Part shown: one piece after another, positions 1-8,732 of the stretch
Layout of the letters: each line of letters begins with the position of its first letter
How positions within the stretch are numbered: the first letter of the stretch is position 1
Made by a program: the position numbers and the translations under genes
The notes under the pieces: model-generated
What the model was told of the DNA's origin: nothing
Databases searched by the model: none
Seen by the model: the letters and a program-made list of their open reading frames with translations, nothing else
DNA from: Olavius algarvensis Delta 4 endosymbiont
GTDB taxonomy: Bacteria > Desulfobacterota > Desulfobacteria > Desulfobacterales > CAJINA01
Reading direction: 5' to 3'
DNA length: 64,000 bases
Assembly (NCBI GenBank): GCA_905176665.1
Contig: CAJINA010000005.1
Span: forward strand, 97,346-161,345

Positions 1-2330
1 GGGGTTTTTTTAAATTTTAAGGATGGAATGAACAGTGCTGTTATAAAGTGCAGGAAAGCGGAAAAAACCTTGAATAACCGTGAAACTGCATTTTGAGGCA
101 ACTCCCCCCAGTAATACTCAAGAGCCCGGTCGAAGTGTTCAACAGCCTCATCGTGCTGCCCCCGGTTGTATAGTGCAAGGGCTATGTTCTTCTCAAGCAT
201 GGCCTCCTTCTCCGGGTCTGTAGTCGTGCCTGACTTTTTCAGATACAGCTTCAAAGCTTCCTGATAGTAATGCAGCGCCTCACTTGAAGCGGATGATTTC
301 AGTGCATCTTCCCCGGCCATAGCCAGATAGTATTCGGCCCGTTCATCGTTCTGGGCCCTTTTATAATGAAGCGCCAACATTCCATAAAATTCATGCAGGC
401 GTTCTTTAAACAAACTTTCAATCGTATTTGCAACGCGCAGATGCAGGGCTTTTCGCTTACCGTGCAGAAGAGAATTATAGGCAGCTTCCTGAACCAGAGC
501 ATGCTTGAAAAGAAACTCCAATTCATCCAGCCGCATCCGTTCCATGATCATCTGAATCTTTTTGAGATAATCCAAATGGCTGTCAACATCTTTTATCGCG
601 GTAGCCACATTTGTCAGAATTCGGTAAAAGAAATTTTTGCCAATCACTGAAGCAATTTTCACTAGGTCACGGGTTTCTTTCTCTAGGTGGTCTATTCTGG
701 CGTTAAGGACATCTTTGATAGTGTGCGGCACGACTATCTCGGCAATCTTGTCGTTGATCTCGAATTTCCCATTCTTGGGGACGATAACGCCTTCATCAAC
801 AAACGAGCGAACGATTTCTTCAATGAAGAACGGGTTCCCGCCGGTACGTTTGATAATCTTATTTTTGATTGAATAATCGAGGTCTTGGATGTGAAGCATA
901 TCGCTGATAAGCCTCGCGCTGATGCTTTCATCCAGTGATTTCAATTCGATTTCAACATGATATACAGCTAGTTTTCCTTTTAGGGTTTTGACGATCCTTT
1001 CCCCGGTTTCCTGGTGGTCAGGTCTGAATAGATTAACGAAAAGTATGCTCTGAGTCTCTGCAAGGCGGAATAACGACTCCAGGAGTTTAATGGAGCTTGT
1101 ATCGGCCCAGTGCAGGTCTTCCATCATAATCACTAACGGAATACGTTCAGCAGCTTTGGATAGAAGGTCACTTACATTTTTCAAAATCAATTTTTCAAGA
1201 GCTTCACCTTCAATGCCTGCAATCCTTTCAGCATACCGACCTAAAAGCTTCATACCCATAAGAGTGGCAAGAAAAGGAATAATTTCATCAGCATCTTCCC
1301 TGCACACGTCCTGAACGGAAGATTCAAGTTTGCTTAAAGCTGCGGCTTCGCTGTCATTTTCACCGATCCGCGCCCAATGTTTTAAGAGGTCAATGATCGG
1401 ATGGAAAGCCAGATTCCTGCCGATGGATATCGCTTTACCTTCAAGCAACATCACGCGCTTTAATGCATCCAGATGTTTAAACTCGGCAAAAAGCCTTGAC
1501 TTTCCGATGCCTGCTTCGCCAACGATATTTACGACCGAGCCATCACCGTCAATAGCTTTGGCCAACTGAAGCTCCAGTTTATTCAACTCTTTATCGCGCC
1601 CAATCATTTTTGAATATATTCGGCGCTCCAATCCTATCCGCGGCTTTTTAGCATGCGTTTTGGGGCTTAAAACCTTATAGGATTGAATGGGGTCTGCTTT
1701 GCCCTTGACTTTGGTCGGCCTGCGCGGTCGGAAGGAAAAGATGCCTTCTGAACGTCTATAGGTGGAAGGGCCGACGATGATTTCACCCGCGTTTGCGAGT
1801 CCTTCCAACCGTGAGGCCAGATTTATGGCATCTCCGGTCAATCCATGCGTCCCCTTGGCAATATCCACCTCGTCAGTTACGACAAGGCCAGAATTAATGC
1901 CCGTGTGCATGCGTAAAGGCTCTCCGATTCTTTTTTCAATTTGCGGACTAAACCTGTTAACGAAAGCATGTATCTCCTTGGCTGCCCAAATTGCCCGGAT
2001 CGGGTCATCTTCGTGGACCTTCGGCACACCAAAGACAGCCATTACCGCATCGCCGATGAACCGCTCAATGAATCCGCCATAATTGTGGATAATTCGCGTT
2101 ATTTCTCCGAAGATACGGTTCATAATCTCTTTAACGTCCTCAGGATCGAGCCTTTCGTTCATGGCTGTGTAACCAGACAGATCAGAAAACATGATCGTCA
2201 CGTGCTTCCGTTCGCTGTTTATTCTTCGTGAGGTTTTATACGTATCGGGAATGTTAACTAGAGGATGGCCACATTCTTTGCAAAACTTTGAGTCTTCCGG
2301 AATCTCAAGTTGGCATTCTGGGCACTTCAT
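1..2330 (-). CDS. Class III adenylate/guanylate cyclase with AAA ATPase and TPR region (partial, runs off the window)
   Basis: The minus-strand frame is open from the ATG at 2330 to the first base of the window, so the C-terminus is missing; about 776 codons are seen. Residues 3-20 form a zinc ribbon (CPEC...CKEC). Residues about 41-220 are a class III cyclase domain with the two metal aspartates at about D50 (MFSDLSGYT) and D94 (FIGDAVMAVFG). A STAND/AAA ATPase follows, with Walker A GEAGIGKS at about 271-278 and Walker B LVIMMEDLHW near 399-408; the visible end is TPR-like helices. This is the common regulator-type cyclase in which the ATPase and TPR parts are thought to sense a partner or ligand. 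Whether it makes cAMP or cGMP cannot be read from the sequence. A good sigma70-type promoter lies just upstream. Confidence 0.9.
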   Translation of the reverse strand, partial: MKCPECQLEIPEDSKFCKECGHPLVNIPDTYKTSRRINSERKHVTIMFSDLSGYTAMNERLDPEDVKEIMNRIFGEITRIIHNYGGFIERFIGDAVMAVFGVPKVHEDDPIRAIWAAKEIHAFVNRFSPQIEKRIGEPLRMHTGINSGLVVTDEVDIAKGTHGLTGDAINLASRLEGLANAGEIIVGPSTYRRSEGIFSFRPRRPTKVKGKADPIQSYKVLSPKTHAKKPRIGLERRIYSKMIGRDKELNKLELQLAKAIDGDGSVVNIVGEAGIGKSRLFAEFKHLDALKRVMLLEGKAISIGRNLAFHPIIDLLKHWARIGENDSEAAALSKLESSVQDVCREDADEIIPFLATLMGMKLLGRYAERIAGIEGEALEKLILKNVSDLLSKAAERIPLVIMMEDLHWADTSSIKLLESLFRLAETQSILFVNLFRPDHQETGERIVKTLKGKLAVYHVEIELKSLDESISARLISDMLHIQDLDYSIKNKIIKRTGGNPFFIEEIVRSFVDEGVIVPKNGKFEINDKIAEIVVPHTIKDVLNARIDHLEKETRDLVKIASVIGKNFFYRILTNVATAIKDVDSHLDYLKKIQMIMERMRLDELEFLFKHALVQEAAYNSLLHGKRKALHLRVANTIESLFKERLHEFYGMLALHYKRAQNDERAEYYLAMAGEDALKSSASSEALHYYQEALKLYLKKSGTTTDPEKEAMLEKNIALALYNRGQHDEAVEHFDRALEYYWGELPQNAVSRLFKVFSAFLHFITALFIPSLKFKKT

Positions 2331-2416
2331 GTAATGGCCCCTAATGTTTCCGGTAATGTCGATTGGTTTGAGAAAGGATGGTAGGAAATCTTCGCCCGTA
2401 TATTACGATCTTAGCT

Positions 2417-2445
2417 CTTATATTACAAAAAAAAACTTAAGTCAA
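2417..2445 (-). promoter_or_regulatory. Sigma70-type promoter of the cyclase gene
   Basis: On the minus strand TTGACT (2440-2445) is followed after exactly 17 bases by TATAAG (2417-2422). The expected start of transcription near 2410 leaves a leader of about 80 bases before the ATG at 2330. The rest of 2331-2626 is AT-rich and shows no gene. Confidence 0.55.
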
Positions 2446-2626
2446 TTATGGTAAAAATATGGCCCGGGTACCCGTATTTTGTCAAAATCAGAGATTCACT
2501 AAAAATACTTTATAGAGAGCTTATCACCAGTTTTGTCTGGCGGCGGACAACTATATCGCTAGTTGCCAGGCAACCTTTATCTTGCAGCACCGCTTGCTAC
2601 GGAAAAACGGTGGTGCCGCTTCGGCC

Positions 2627-5600
2627 CTATTCGGATTTGATGTTTTTCAGTCGCCGTATCGCACCGGCTATGCCGGCGGGTAACTCATCGTCGAAGGAGA
2701 CGTGGATGGAGTAGTCGTTTTTGAGGTGATAGTTCACACAGATCACCGTGCCTTGCTGAAACGTCTTGAGGGGCGCCGCCCGGGTGGGGATGAGAAATTT
2801 CATGCCCAGGCGCCGGCCCAGCAGCATGCGCGCGGTTTCCCGTTTGGAGGTGATGATAAAGAAGCTTAAACCGCCTTCCGAAATATCAGAAAAATCACCC
2901 TTGAAGGGCTTGCCCATGGGTTGCCGTTTCTTGTTCAGCAATTGGACCAGGATTTTACCTTTCACGTTGAAGCGTTCCTGCTTGCGGCGCTCCATGCCCT
3001 TTTCTTTGATAATATCTTTGGCTTTCTCCAGCGTCAGGCAGTAATCCTCGAGCTTGGATTTCAAGGCCGGAAAGTCTTTATCCCACGCTTCCAGCACATC
3101 CCGGGAGAGCACATTCATTTTTACCGTCGAGAGGGCGACCAGTGAGGTCGTGCACATGCTGATGGTAAAAAAGGTGGTGTGCCCGGCCAGGTCGCCTTTT
3201 TCCAGGGTCTTCAGCAGGGTTTCCTGCTCGCCGTCCTGGTAGACCAGTTTGAGGTTCCCCTCGGTAATGAAATAGAGGTTGCGGTTTTCCCGGCCCTGGG
3301 CAAACACGGTCTGGTCGGCTTCATAGGTTACTGTTTCCATGGCGTGAAAAAGCGCATTGGCCTCCTCGCTGGAGAGCCGGTCGTACAGCTCAGGCCAGAC
3401 ATCCAGGTGGTCCTGATCGATGGACTCGGCCTTTTCCTGTTCGATGATTTCCCCGGCCCTGACGATCTCCGTCAGCGCCATGGCATCCACGTCGTAGAGC
3501 TGGTCACGCAGTGCTTCGGCCTTTTTGAAATTTTTCTGCTTGGCGTTGGCCACGACCAATTCAAAGATCAGCTTGACGGCGGCTTCGGTCTCGCCGGCGG
3601 CTATGTGTTTTTCCAGCAAGACCTCGCGCTCGTCCACCCCGCTTTTGGCGGCGGTTTTTGTTGCGGGCTGGGGTGCCTCAATCGGGGGTGCCGGGGCCGG
3701 CTGAGCCTGGGGCGCGGTTTTGGGTTCGGACGCCGGCGCCGGTTTTCGGGAAGCTGCTTTTTCGATAAGGATCAAGGCTTTCTGGGCTGCTTCCTGGACC
3801 GTCGGGGTGAACACCTTTTTCAAGGGGCCTTTGCCCTGGGCGACTTTTTCCAGTTCCGGCTTGGCCCGGGCATCACCAATTCTTCCCAGGGCAACGCAGG
3901 TCTTTTCAAACAGCTGGGCCCGGGTGCGCGCATCGGTCGAGGGCTTGGAACCCAATATTTTAACCAGCGGGGCCACAGCCTCTTCGACTTTAAGGGCGCC
4001 CAGCATGGCCACGAGACTGACTTTTTCTTTATCGGTGGCGGCCGGCAGGGCATTGAGCAGGACCGGCCCGCGCCGGTCGCCCCCGATGTTATACACACTG
4101 TTCAGGGCTTCGCGCTGGATTCGGAGATCTTTATGTCCCAACAGGGGTTGTAAAACATCCACTTCATCCGGGCCGCCGATTTTTCCCAGCAGTGCCGTCA
4201 GGTTGCGCAGGTAGTACCAGGGGCCGCCCTGTTCGATATGGTTACAGATGACCCCGGCAGCGGGCCGGCCTATTTCGGTAATTACCCGCACCAGGCGTAC
4301 CCGGTCCGACATCTCTTCACTGCCCTGCAGGGTGTCGAGCAGGCGGTCCAGGGTGGCTATGCCCAGGAGGGCCTGGGTCTGAATGGCCGGTTCCCGCAGG
4401 TTTTCTTCAAGCAGGTTAAACTGGTTTAGAAAAAGGTCCCAGGTCTGGTCGTTGCCGATGGTGTCCAGGATCTGCAGGGCGTGCTGTTTGACGGATTCTT
4501 CGCCGGCCTGTTTACCGGCGGCCTTGGCGTTGAAGACGCCCAGAATGACGTTGAGCTGATCGAGCCGGCGGGCTTTAATCAGGCGCAGGGCCTGCTGGGC
4601 GAGCGCCTGGCAGGCCTCTTCGTATTCCGGTGTCAGCGTTGTTTGAATCTGTACCCACTGGAGTTGATTCCCCCTGGTTTTGGCAGCCAGGGCCGCCCGG
4701 TTATCTTCAGGTAGTTTCTGGCTGATGCTTTTTATTGCCTGGTATATCTGCGACCGGTGTTCAGGAGCGGCGCCTGCCAGGCCGGCGGTAAGGCGCACAG
4801 CTATGGTTTCGGCGGTTTCCAGCTTCCCTTTTTCGATCAACTGGGTGGCCGTTGAAGGCAGGCTGGTCAAAAACTCCGGATTATCGAGCGGGGCCGCCTT
4901 TCCCTGGACCAGGTCTTTGAGTCCGGTCTTGAACTGCACCGCCTTCTGTTTTTGATCTGCCGGTTCCGCTGTGGCGCGGGCCTGCAGGCTGGCGTTTACT
5001 TGCTGGCCTTTTTCAGAGATGAGCAGGTTTTGATAGGCCAGTGAAGCCGTACGGTCCCCGGTCGTCGCCAGGTCCTTGAGCTTCAGTACAATCCTTTCAA
5101 ACTGGTCGTCCGGCATCCGGTCGAGGATCTGGCTGAACAGGGTTTTTCCCAGTTTGCCTGCGTAATCCTCGGCCAGGATCGGGATGAGGGTCTCATCATC
5201 CTGACTGACAACCGTGGCCGCCACCTTCTGTGATATGGCTGTCTGGCCTTGTTTGTCGGTGAGGGATTCGAAGGTTTCCACCAGGTGCTGCAGGGTGCCG
5301 GCCATAGCGGAACCACCGGTTCCGGCGCCCTTACCGTGCAGTTCTTTGATGCCGGTCGAAAAAACGTTGGCCACCCAGGCCGGATCCTTGGCCAATTCCT
5401 TTAACTGCCCCATCTCCTGGTCGGAGGCAGCCTGACCGCTGGCGATGAACTTGCCGATTTCAGCACCGGCGATACCTATGTCGGCTACAAGGGGCTGGTT
5501 CCCGTCCACGAGGGGCTGGTTCCCGTCCACGAGAGGCTGGTCCCCGTCCACGGTCATGTAGACCTTTTCATCCAGAAGGATATGCGGCAGGTTGCTGTCG

Positions 5601-5995
5601 GCCAAGGTTGCCTGCAGTCCGCCCTCGGCATTTACATCTTCCGCCTTGCGGCTCAAGGTCTGAAAAAGGACTGCCAGCTCCTCGGCAGTAACCCCCTTTT
5701 TAATCGCCAGGCTTTTAATGCCGAAATCCAGGAGGATGGCGATAAAGGCAACAACTTGCGGCTTTTGCAGCTCCTTTTCCGTCAGCGGCGCTCCAAAAAT
5801 AAGCAGGTTCTTTTCAGGTTCGGCAACGGCCAGCTCTTCCTCGGATTCGTAAATAGCCTCCAGGAACGTCAATACCCGTTCAATCGATTTCTGGACCATG
5901 GCACTGGCCGGCGGATAGAGCCGGATATTCTTGATGGCGGCATTCAGGGCTACCAGAGCTTCCTGGGCTTTTACATGCAGGTCTTGACTGGCCAT
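2627..5995 (-). CDS. HEAT-repeat protein with cyclic-nucleotide-binding and PilZ domains
   Basis: A protein of about 1122 residues if read from the ATG at 5995 (MASQDLHVKAQ). The frame stays open to a TTG at 6100, but those extra 35 residues look non-coding and neither start has a clear Shine-Dalgarno. The N-terminal half is helical with little recognisable similarity. The middle holds HEAT-type repeats (for example RVITEIGRPAAG, LGHKDLRIQREALNSV), followed by a Pro/Ala-rich linker. A cNMP-binding fold comes next (YEADQTVFAQGRENRNLYFITEGNLKL is split across its core), and the C-terminus is a PilZ domain with RRKQERF and DISEGG, the c-di-GMP-binding type of motif. It may therefore respond to both cAMP/cGMP and c-di-GMP. 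An in-frame triple repeat of seven residues lies near the N-terminus. Function unknown beyond these domains. Confidence 0.85.
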   Translation of the reverse strand: MASQDLHVKAQEALVALNAAIKNIRLYPPASAMVQKSIERVLTFLEAIYESEEELAVAEPEKNLLIFGAPLTEKELQKPQVVAFIAILLDFGIKSLAIKKGVTAEELAVLFQTLSRKAEDVNAEGGLQATLADSNLPHILLDEKVYMTVDGDQPLVDGNQPLVDGNQPLVADIGIAGAEIGKFIASGQAASDQEMGQLKELAKDPAWVANVFSTGIKELHGKGAGTGGSAMAGTLQHLVETFESLTDKQGQTAISQKVAATVVSQDDETLIPILAEDYAGKLGKTLFSQILDRMPDDQFERIVLKLKDLATTGDRTASLAYQNLLISEKGQQVNASLQARATAEPADQKQKAVQFKTGLKDLVQGKAAPLDNPEFLTSLPSTATQLIEKGKLETAETIAVRLTAGLAGAAPEHRSQIYQAIKSISQKLPEDNRAALAAKTRGNQLQWVQIQTTLTPEYEEACQALAQQALRLIKARRLDQLNVILGVFNAKAAGKQAGEESVKQHALQILDTIGNDQTWDLFLNQFNLLEENLREPAIQTQALLGIATLDRLLDTLQGSEEMSDRVRLVRVITEIGRPAAGVICNHIEQGGPWYYLRNLTALLGKIGGPDEVDVLQPLLGHKDLRIQREALNSVYNIGGDRRGPVLLNALPAATDKEKVSLVAMLGALKVEEAVAPLVKILGSKPSTDARTRAQLFEKTCVALGRIGDARAKPELEKVAQGKGPLKKVFTPTVQEAAQKALILIEKAASRKPAPASEPKTAPQAQPAPAPPIEAPQPATKTAAKSGVDEREVLLEKHIAAGETEAAVKLIFELVVANAKQKNFKKAEALRDQLYDVDAMALTEIVRAGEIIEQEKAESIDQDHLDVWPELYDRLSSEEANALFHAMETVTYEADQTVFAQGRENRNLYFITEGNLKLVYQDGEQETLLKTLEKGDLAGHTTFFTISMCTTSLVALSTVKMNVLSRDVLEAWDKDFPALKSKLEDYCLTLEKAKDIIKEKGMERRKQERFNVKGKILVQLLNKKRQPMGKPFKGDFSDISEGGLSFFIITSKRETARMLLGRRLGMKFLIPTRAAPLKTFQQGTVICVNYHLKNDYSIHVSFDDELPAGIAGAIRRLKNIKSE
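5490..5552. repeat. Three tandem 21-bp repeats inside the HEAT/PilZ gene
   Basis: Units at 5490-5510, 5511-5531 and 5532-5552; the first two are identical and the third has a few changes. They encode consecutive VDGNQPL-type heptads in the N-terminal part of the protein. The length is a multiple of three, so copy number can change without breaking the frame. Confidence 0.85.
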
Positions 5996-6183
5996 AGCAT
6001 TTGCTCGACAGGTTGGTGTTGGCAGTTGTACTCCCGATTTTAGCGTAGCCGGGAGGGTCATATGCACCGCTAAAACTACCGAAAGATAGTAAATTTTCAA
6101 AATGATGTCAAATAAATATGGGTTTCCGACAACCTGCCCAATCCCTTTGCGGGCCAGCTCAGAGTCCTGGCATTTTTGTATAG

Positions 6184-6390
6184 AGCCATCCGAAAAATGG
6201 ATTTTGGTTCAAGGTCCCGTCTTCACCCTGCGTGCTGCGTCCGGCAGCCAAGGCGGACGCGAATATCCACCCGGAGGAATACAGCGAGTATTTCGAGACG
6301 TTAATATGAGCGCCAACGCTGAGATTGGACCAATCCGTCGTCGTATTTCGGCCATGCCGGACAAGAAGGTGTTTTTCAGGTGGCTGCTAC
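6184..6390 (-). repeat. MITE-like element, copy A (core shared with copies at 13.5, 14.8 and 31.6 kb)
   Basis: Read on the minus strand it contains the same core as the other copies: GGTCCAATCTCAGCGTTGG, then CTCGAAATACTCG, ATTCCTCCGG and CCGCCTTG. The ends form imperfect terminal inverted repeats (AGCCATCCGAAAAATGG at one end, AGCCACCTGAAAAACAC at the other). It is longer and more diverged than copy D. It accounts for most of the gap between the HEAT/PilZ gene and purH; nothing else is visible in 6101-6500. Confidence 0.65.
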
Positions 6391-6502
6391 CATCTTGACG
6401 GATGGGCTGCGTCTGGTCTAAGAAGAGAACGAGTAAGCGGTGCCCGTCCAATCTGCACCCGGTCCTGAGACAAAAGCCCTTAATCAAAAATCGCGCAACT
6501 GA

Positions 6503-6544
6503 AAGGAGGAAGTTTACCGGGGTGGTCCTTCCGGTAAATACATT
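6503..6544 (+). promoter_or_regulatory. Shine-Dalgarno with a hairpin bridging the spacer before the IMP cyclohydrolase gene
   Basis: AAGGAGG at 6503-6509 is 35 bases from the ATG at 6545, too far for a linear spacer. Between them TTTACCGG (6513-6520) and CCGGTAAA (6531-6538) are perfect inverted repeats with a 10-base loop. With the hairpin folded the effective spacing is about 9 bases. No start codon in the right frame lies nearer to the Shine-Dalgarno. Confidence 0.6.
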
Positions 6545-7222
6545 ATGAGCATAAACGTTGTGAATCGAACCGATGATCTGGTTAAACTGCGGCATGTGCT
6601 GGTAAGTGTATCCGACAAGAGCGGTCTGGATGTGTTCATTCCCGGCCTGCTCGACATAAGCCCGGAGGTTCGCTTTTTTTCCACAGGTGGTACGTTTGGG
6701 CGGATTAAAGAGATCCTGGGCGGGCAGGCCGATAAGCATTTGACCCCGGTGTCCGCATACACCGGGCAGCCGGAGACCCAGGGCGGGCTGGTCAAAACCC
6801 TGGATTTCAAGATTTACCTGGGTCTGCTGACCGAAACCTATAACGATTCCCACCAGGCCGATTTACAGAGAACGGCTGCCGTTCCCATCGACATGGTGGT
6901 CGTGAACCTGTACCCCTTCAAGGAAACGATCGCCCAGCCGGGGGTCACCCCGGAGCAGGCCCGGGGCAATGTCGATATCGGCGGACCCTGCATGATCCGG
7001 GCGGCGGCCAAGAACCTGCTCAGGGTTGCCTCGGTCACCAACCCGGAGGAATACGACCCTATCCTGGCCCAGCTCCGTGAAAACGACGGCTGTACCTCGC
7101 TGGCCCTGCGTTATCGCCTGGCCCGGCAGGCCTTCGATCATACCGCCTCCTATGACCGCGCGATTGCAGACTATCTGGCAAAGACCGCCTTCGAAGATGT
7201 AAAACCCTGTTACCAGGTATAA
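6545..7222 (+). CDS. purH: IMP cyclohydrolase (PurH N-terminal half as a separate gene)
   Basis: 225 residues matching the MGS-like IMP cyclohydrolase domain of bifunctional PurH: VLVSVSDKSGL at the start, FFSTGGTF, VVNLYPFKET, NVDIGGPCMIRAAAKN and YDPI are typical. It closes the purine ring to make IMP from FAICAR in the cytosol. The AICAR transformylase half is the next gene, 17 bases downstream, so the two steps usually fused in one protein of about 520 residues are here made by two proteins in one operon. The start is fixed by family alignment; its Shine-Dalgarno is bridged by a hairpin. Split purH genes are, to my knowledge, also found in other Desulfobacterota. Confidence 0.9.
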   Translation: MSINVVNRTDDLVKLRHVLVSVSDKSGLDVFIPGLLDISPEVRFFSTGGTFGRIKEILGGQADKHLTPVSAYTGQPETQGGLVKTLDFKIYLGLLTETYNDSHQADLQRTAAVPIDMVVVNLYPFKETIAQPGVTPEQARGNVDIGGPCMIRAAAKNLLRVASVTNPEEYDPILAQLRENDGCTSLALRYRLARQAFDHTASYDRAIADYLAKTAFEDVKPCYQV

Positions 7223-7239
7223 TCCTAAAGGAGAACGCC

Positions 7240-8490
7240 ATGGCCGAAGATCTGAAAAAAATGTACCGCACCATCATGGATGACCATTTCCCGCCGGAAA
7301 TGGAGGTCAGCTTTGTGGAAAACGGCAAACGCCAGACATTGTTCTATGAAAAGGTCACCTGGACGATCGATGACGTTGAGAAGGGGCTGCGCTACGGCGA
7401 GAACCCGGGGCAGGAAGCCGCCCTGTATAAAATGGTGAACGGCAATCTGGTATTGGGCGAGGTGGAGACCCTTCAGCCGGGGCAGTTCCTGGCCTCGGAC
7501 ATCGAGTTGCTGCAATCCGGCAAGCATCCCGGCAAAACCAATCTGACCGACGCGGACAATTCCTTGAATATCCTGCGTTACCTCACGGACCGGCCGGCGG
7601 TGGTCATTGTCAAGCACAACAATCCCTGCGGGGTGGCCCGCAGCGATTCGCTGGAAGAGGCCTATCTAAAGGCCAACATGGCCGATCGAGTCGCGGCCTT
7701 CGGCGGCTGCATCGCCATGAACCGCGCCTGTGATAAAGCGACGGCCGAAGCGGTCAGCAACCAGTATTCCGAAGTGGTGGTGGCCCCGGATTTTGAAGAA
7801 GGCGTGATGGATATTCTGGGACGCAAGAAAAACCTGCGGGTCGTGAAGATCGGCAACATCGACCGGTTGGAATCCTTCGTGGGGCAGCGCTGTGTGGAGT
7901 TCAAAAGCCTGATCGACGGCGGGGTTATTACCCAGTGGTCGTTTGTCCCCCAGGCCCGCTCCAAGGCGGATTTAAAACTGGCCGAATGCGATTACCAGGG
8001 CACGACGTATCGCATTGCCAATGAACCCACGGCGCAGCAGTATGACGACCTGCTTTTCGGCTGGTACGTGGAAGCCGGGGTAACCTCTAATTCGGTGATC
8101 TACGTCAAGGACCAGGTGACCGTCGGTATTGGAACCGGTGAACAGGACCGGGTCGGTGTGGCCGAAATTGCCCGTGACAAGGCCTATCGCAAGCTGGCGG
8201 ACCGCTATTGCTTCGAGGCCTACCAGACGCCCTACAATGACCTCAAGGATGTGGATAAAAAAGCGGAGATCGATGCACAGGTGGCCACGGAAAAAGGCGG
8301 CCTCATCGGGGCCGCCATGGTCAGCGATGCGTTCTTCCCGTTCCGTGACGGCGTGGATGTCGGCATCAATGAAGGCATCGGCGCGGTCATTCAGCCCGGC
8401 GGCAGCGCCAATGACTACCAGTCCATCGAAGCCTGCAACGACGCCGGTGTGACCATGGTGTATACCGGCCAGCGCAGTTTTAAGCATTGA
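7240..8490 (+). CDS. purH: AICAR transformylase (PurH C-terminal half as a separate gene)
   Basis: 416 residues of the AICARFT family. It has YGENPGQEA, the KHNNPCG motif containing the catalytic lysine-histidine pair, AFGGCIAMN, NSNSVIY-like SNSVIYVKDQVTVGIG, and the C-terminal AMVSDAFFPFRDGVD...GIGAVIQPGGS block of the folate and nucleotide sites. It formylates AICAR with 10-formyl-tetrahydrofolate, which links it to the same C1 pool as the acs genes downstream. The Shine-Dalgarno AAAGGAGAA precedes the ATG. It is somewhat longer than the transformylase half of fused PurH because it carries its own N-terminal extension of about 50 residues. Confidence 0.93.
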   Translation: MAEDLKKMYRTIMDDHFPPEMEVSFVENGKRQTLFYEKVTWTIDDVEKGLRYGENPGQEAALYKMVNGNLVLGEVETLQPGQFLASDIELLQSGKHPGKTNLTDADNSLNILRYLTDRPAVVIVKHNNPCGVARSDSLEEAYLKANMADRVAAFGGCIAMNRACDKATAEAVSNQYSEVVVAPDFEEGVMDILGRKKNLRVVKIGNIDRLESFVGQRCVEFKSLIDGGVITQWSFVPQARSKADLKLAECDYQGTTYRIANEPTAQQYDDLLFGWYVEAGVTSNSVIYVKDQVTVGIGTGEQDRVGVAEIARDKAYRKLADRYCFEAYQTPYNDLKDVDKKAEIDAQVATEKGGLIGAAMVSDAFFPFRDGVDVGINEGIGAVIQPGGSANDYQSIEACNDAGVTMVYTGQRSFKH

Positions 8491-8566
8491 TAAATTCGTA
8501 AACCTGGATACGGCGGCACAACAAGGTTCGTTGCAAGTGATGGGCTAAGAGCCCTGATACCTGGAT

Positions 8567-8605
8567 TTTAGGAGCTGTTTCTGAATTGGCAAACAGTCTC
8601 CTAAA
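8567..8605. terminator. Stem-loop between convergent genes
   Basis: TTTAGGAG-C-TGTTT pairs with AAACAGTCTCCTAAA (about 13 bp with one bulge, 10-base loop). It sits between the + strand AICAR transformylase gene and the - strand HDOD gene that converge here, so it could end both transcripts; flanking A and T runs are short. Confidence 0.5.
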
Positions 8606-8732
8606 GGCGCTGTTCGAATTCGTTAGCCTAGTGGATTGATCAGCCGGTGGGAGCGGTGTTCTGACGCGCCAAGCCTTTCCTGGGTGGTTGCCTTTGCGCG
8701 GTAAGATACCGCTTCCCGTTAAAATGAAAGAA

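Noticed and set aside
5490..5552. Possible CRISPR-like repeat
   Set aside because: The 21-bp units are directly adjacent without spacers and lie in frame within a gene.
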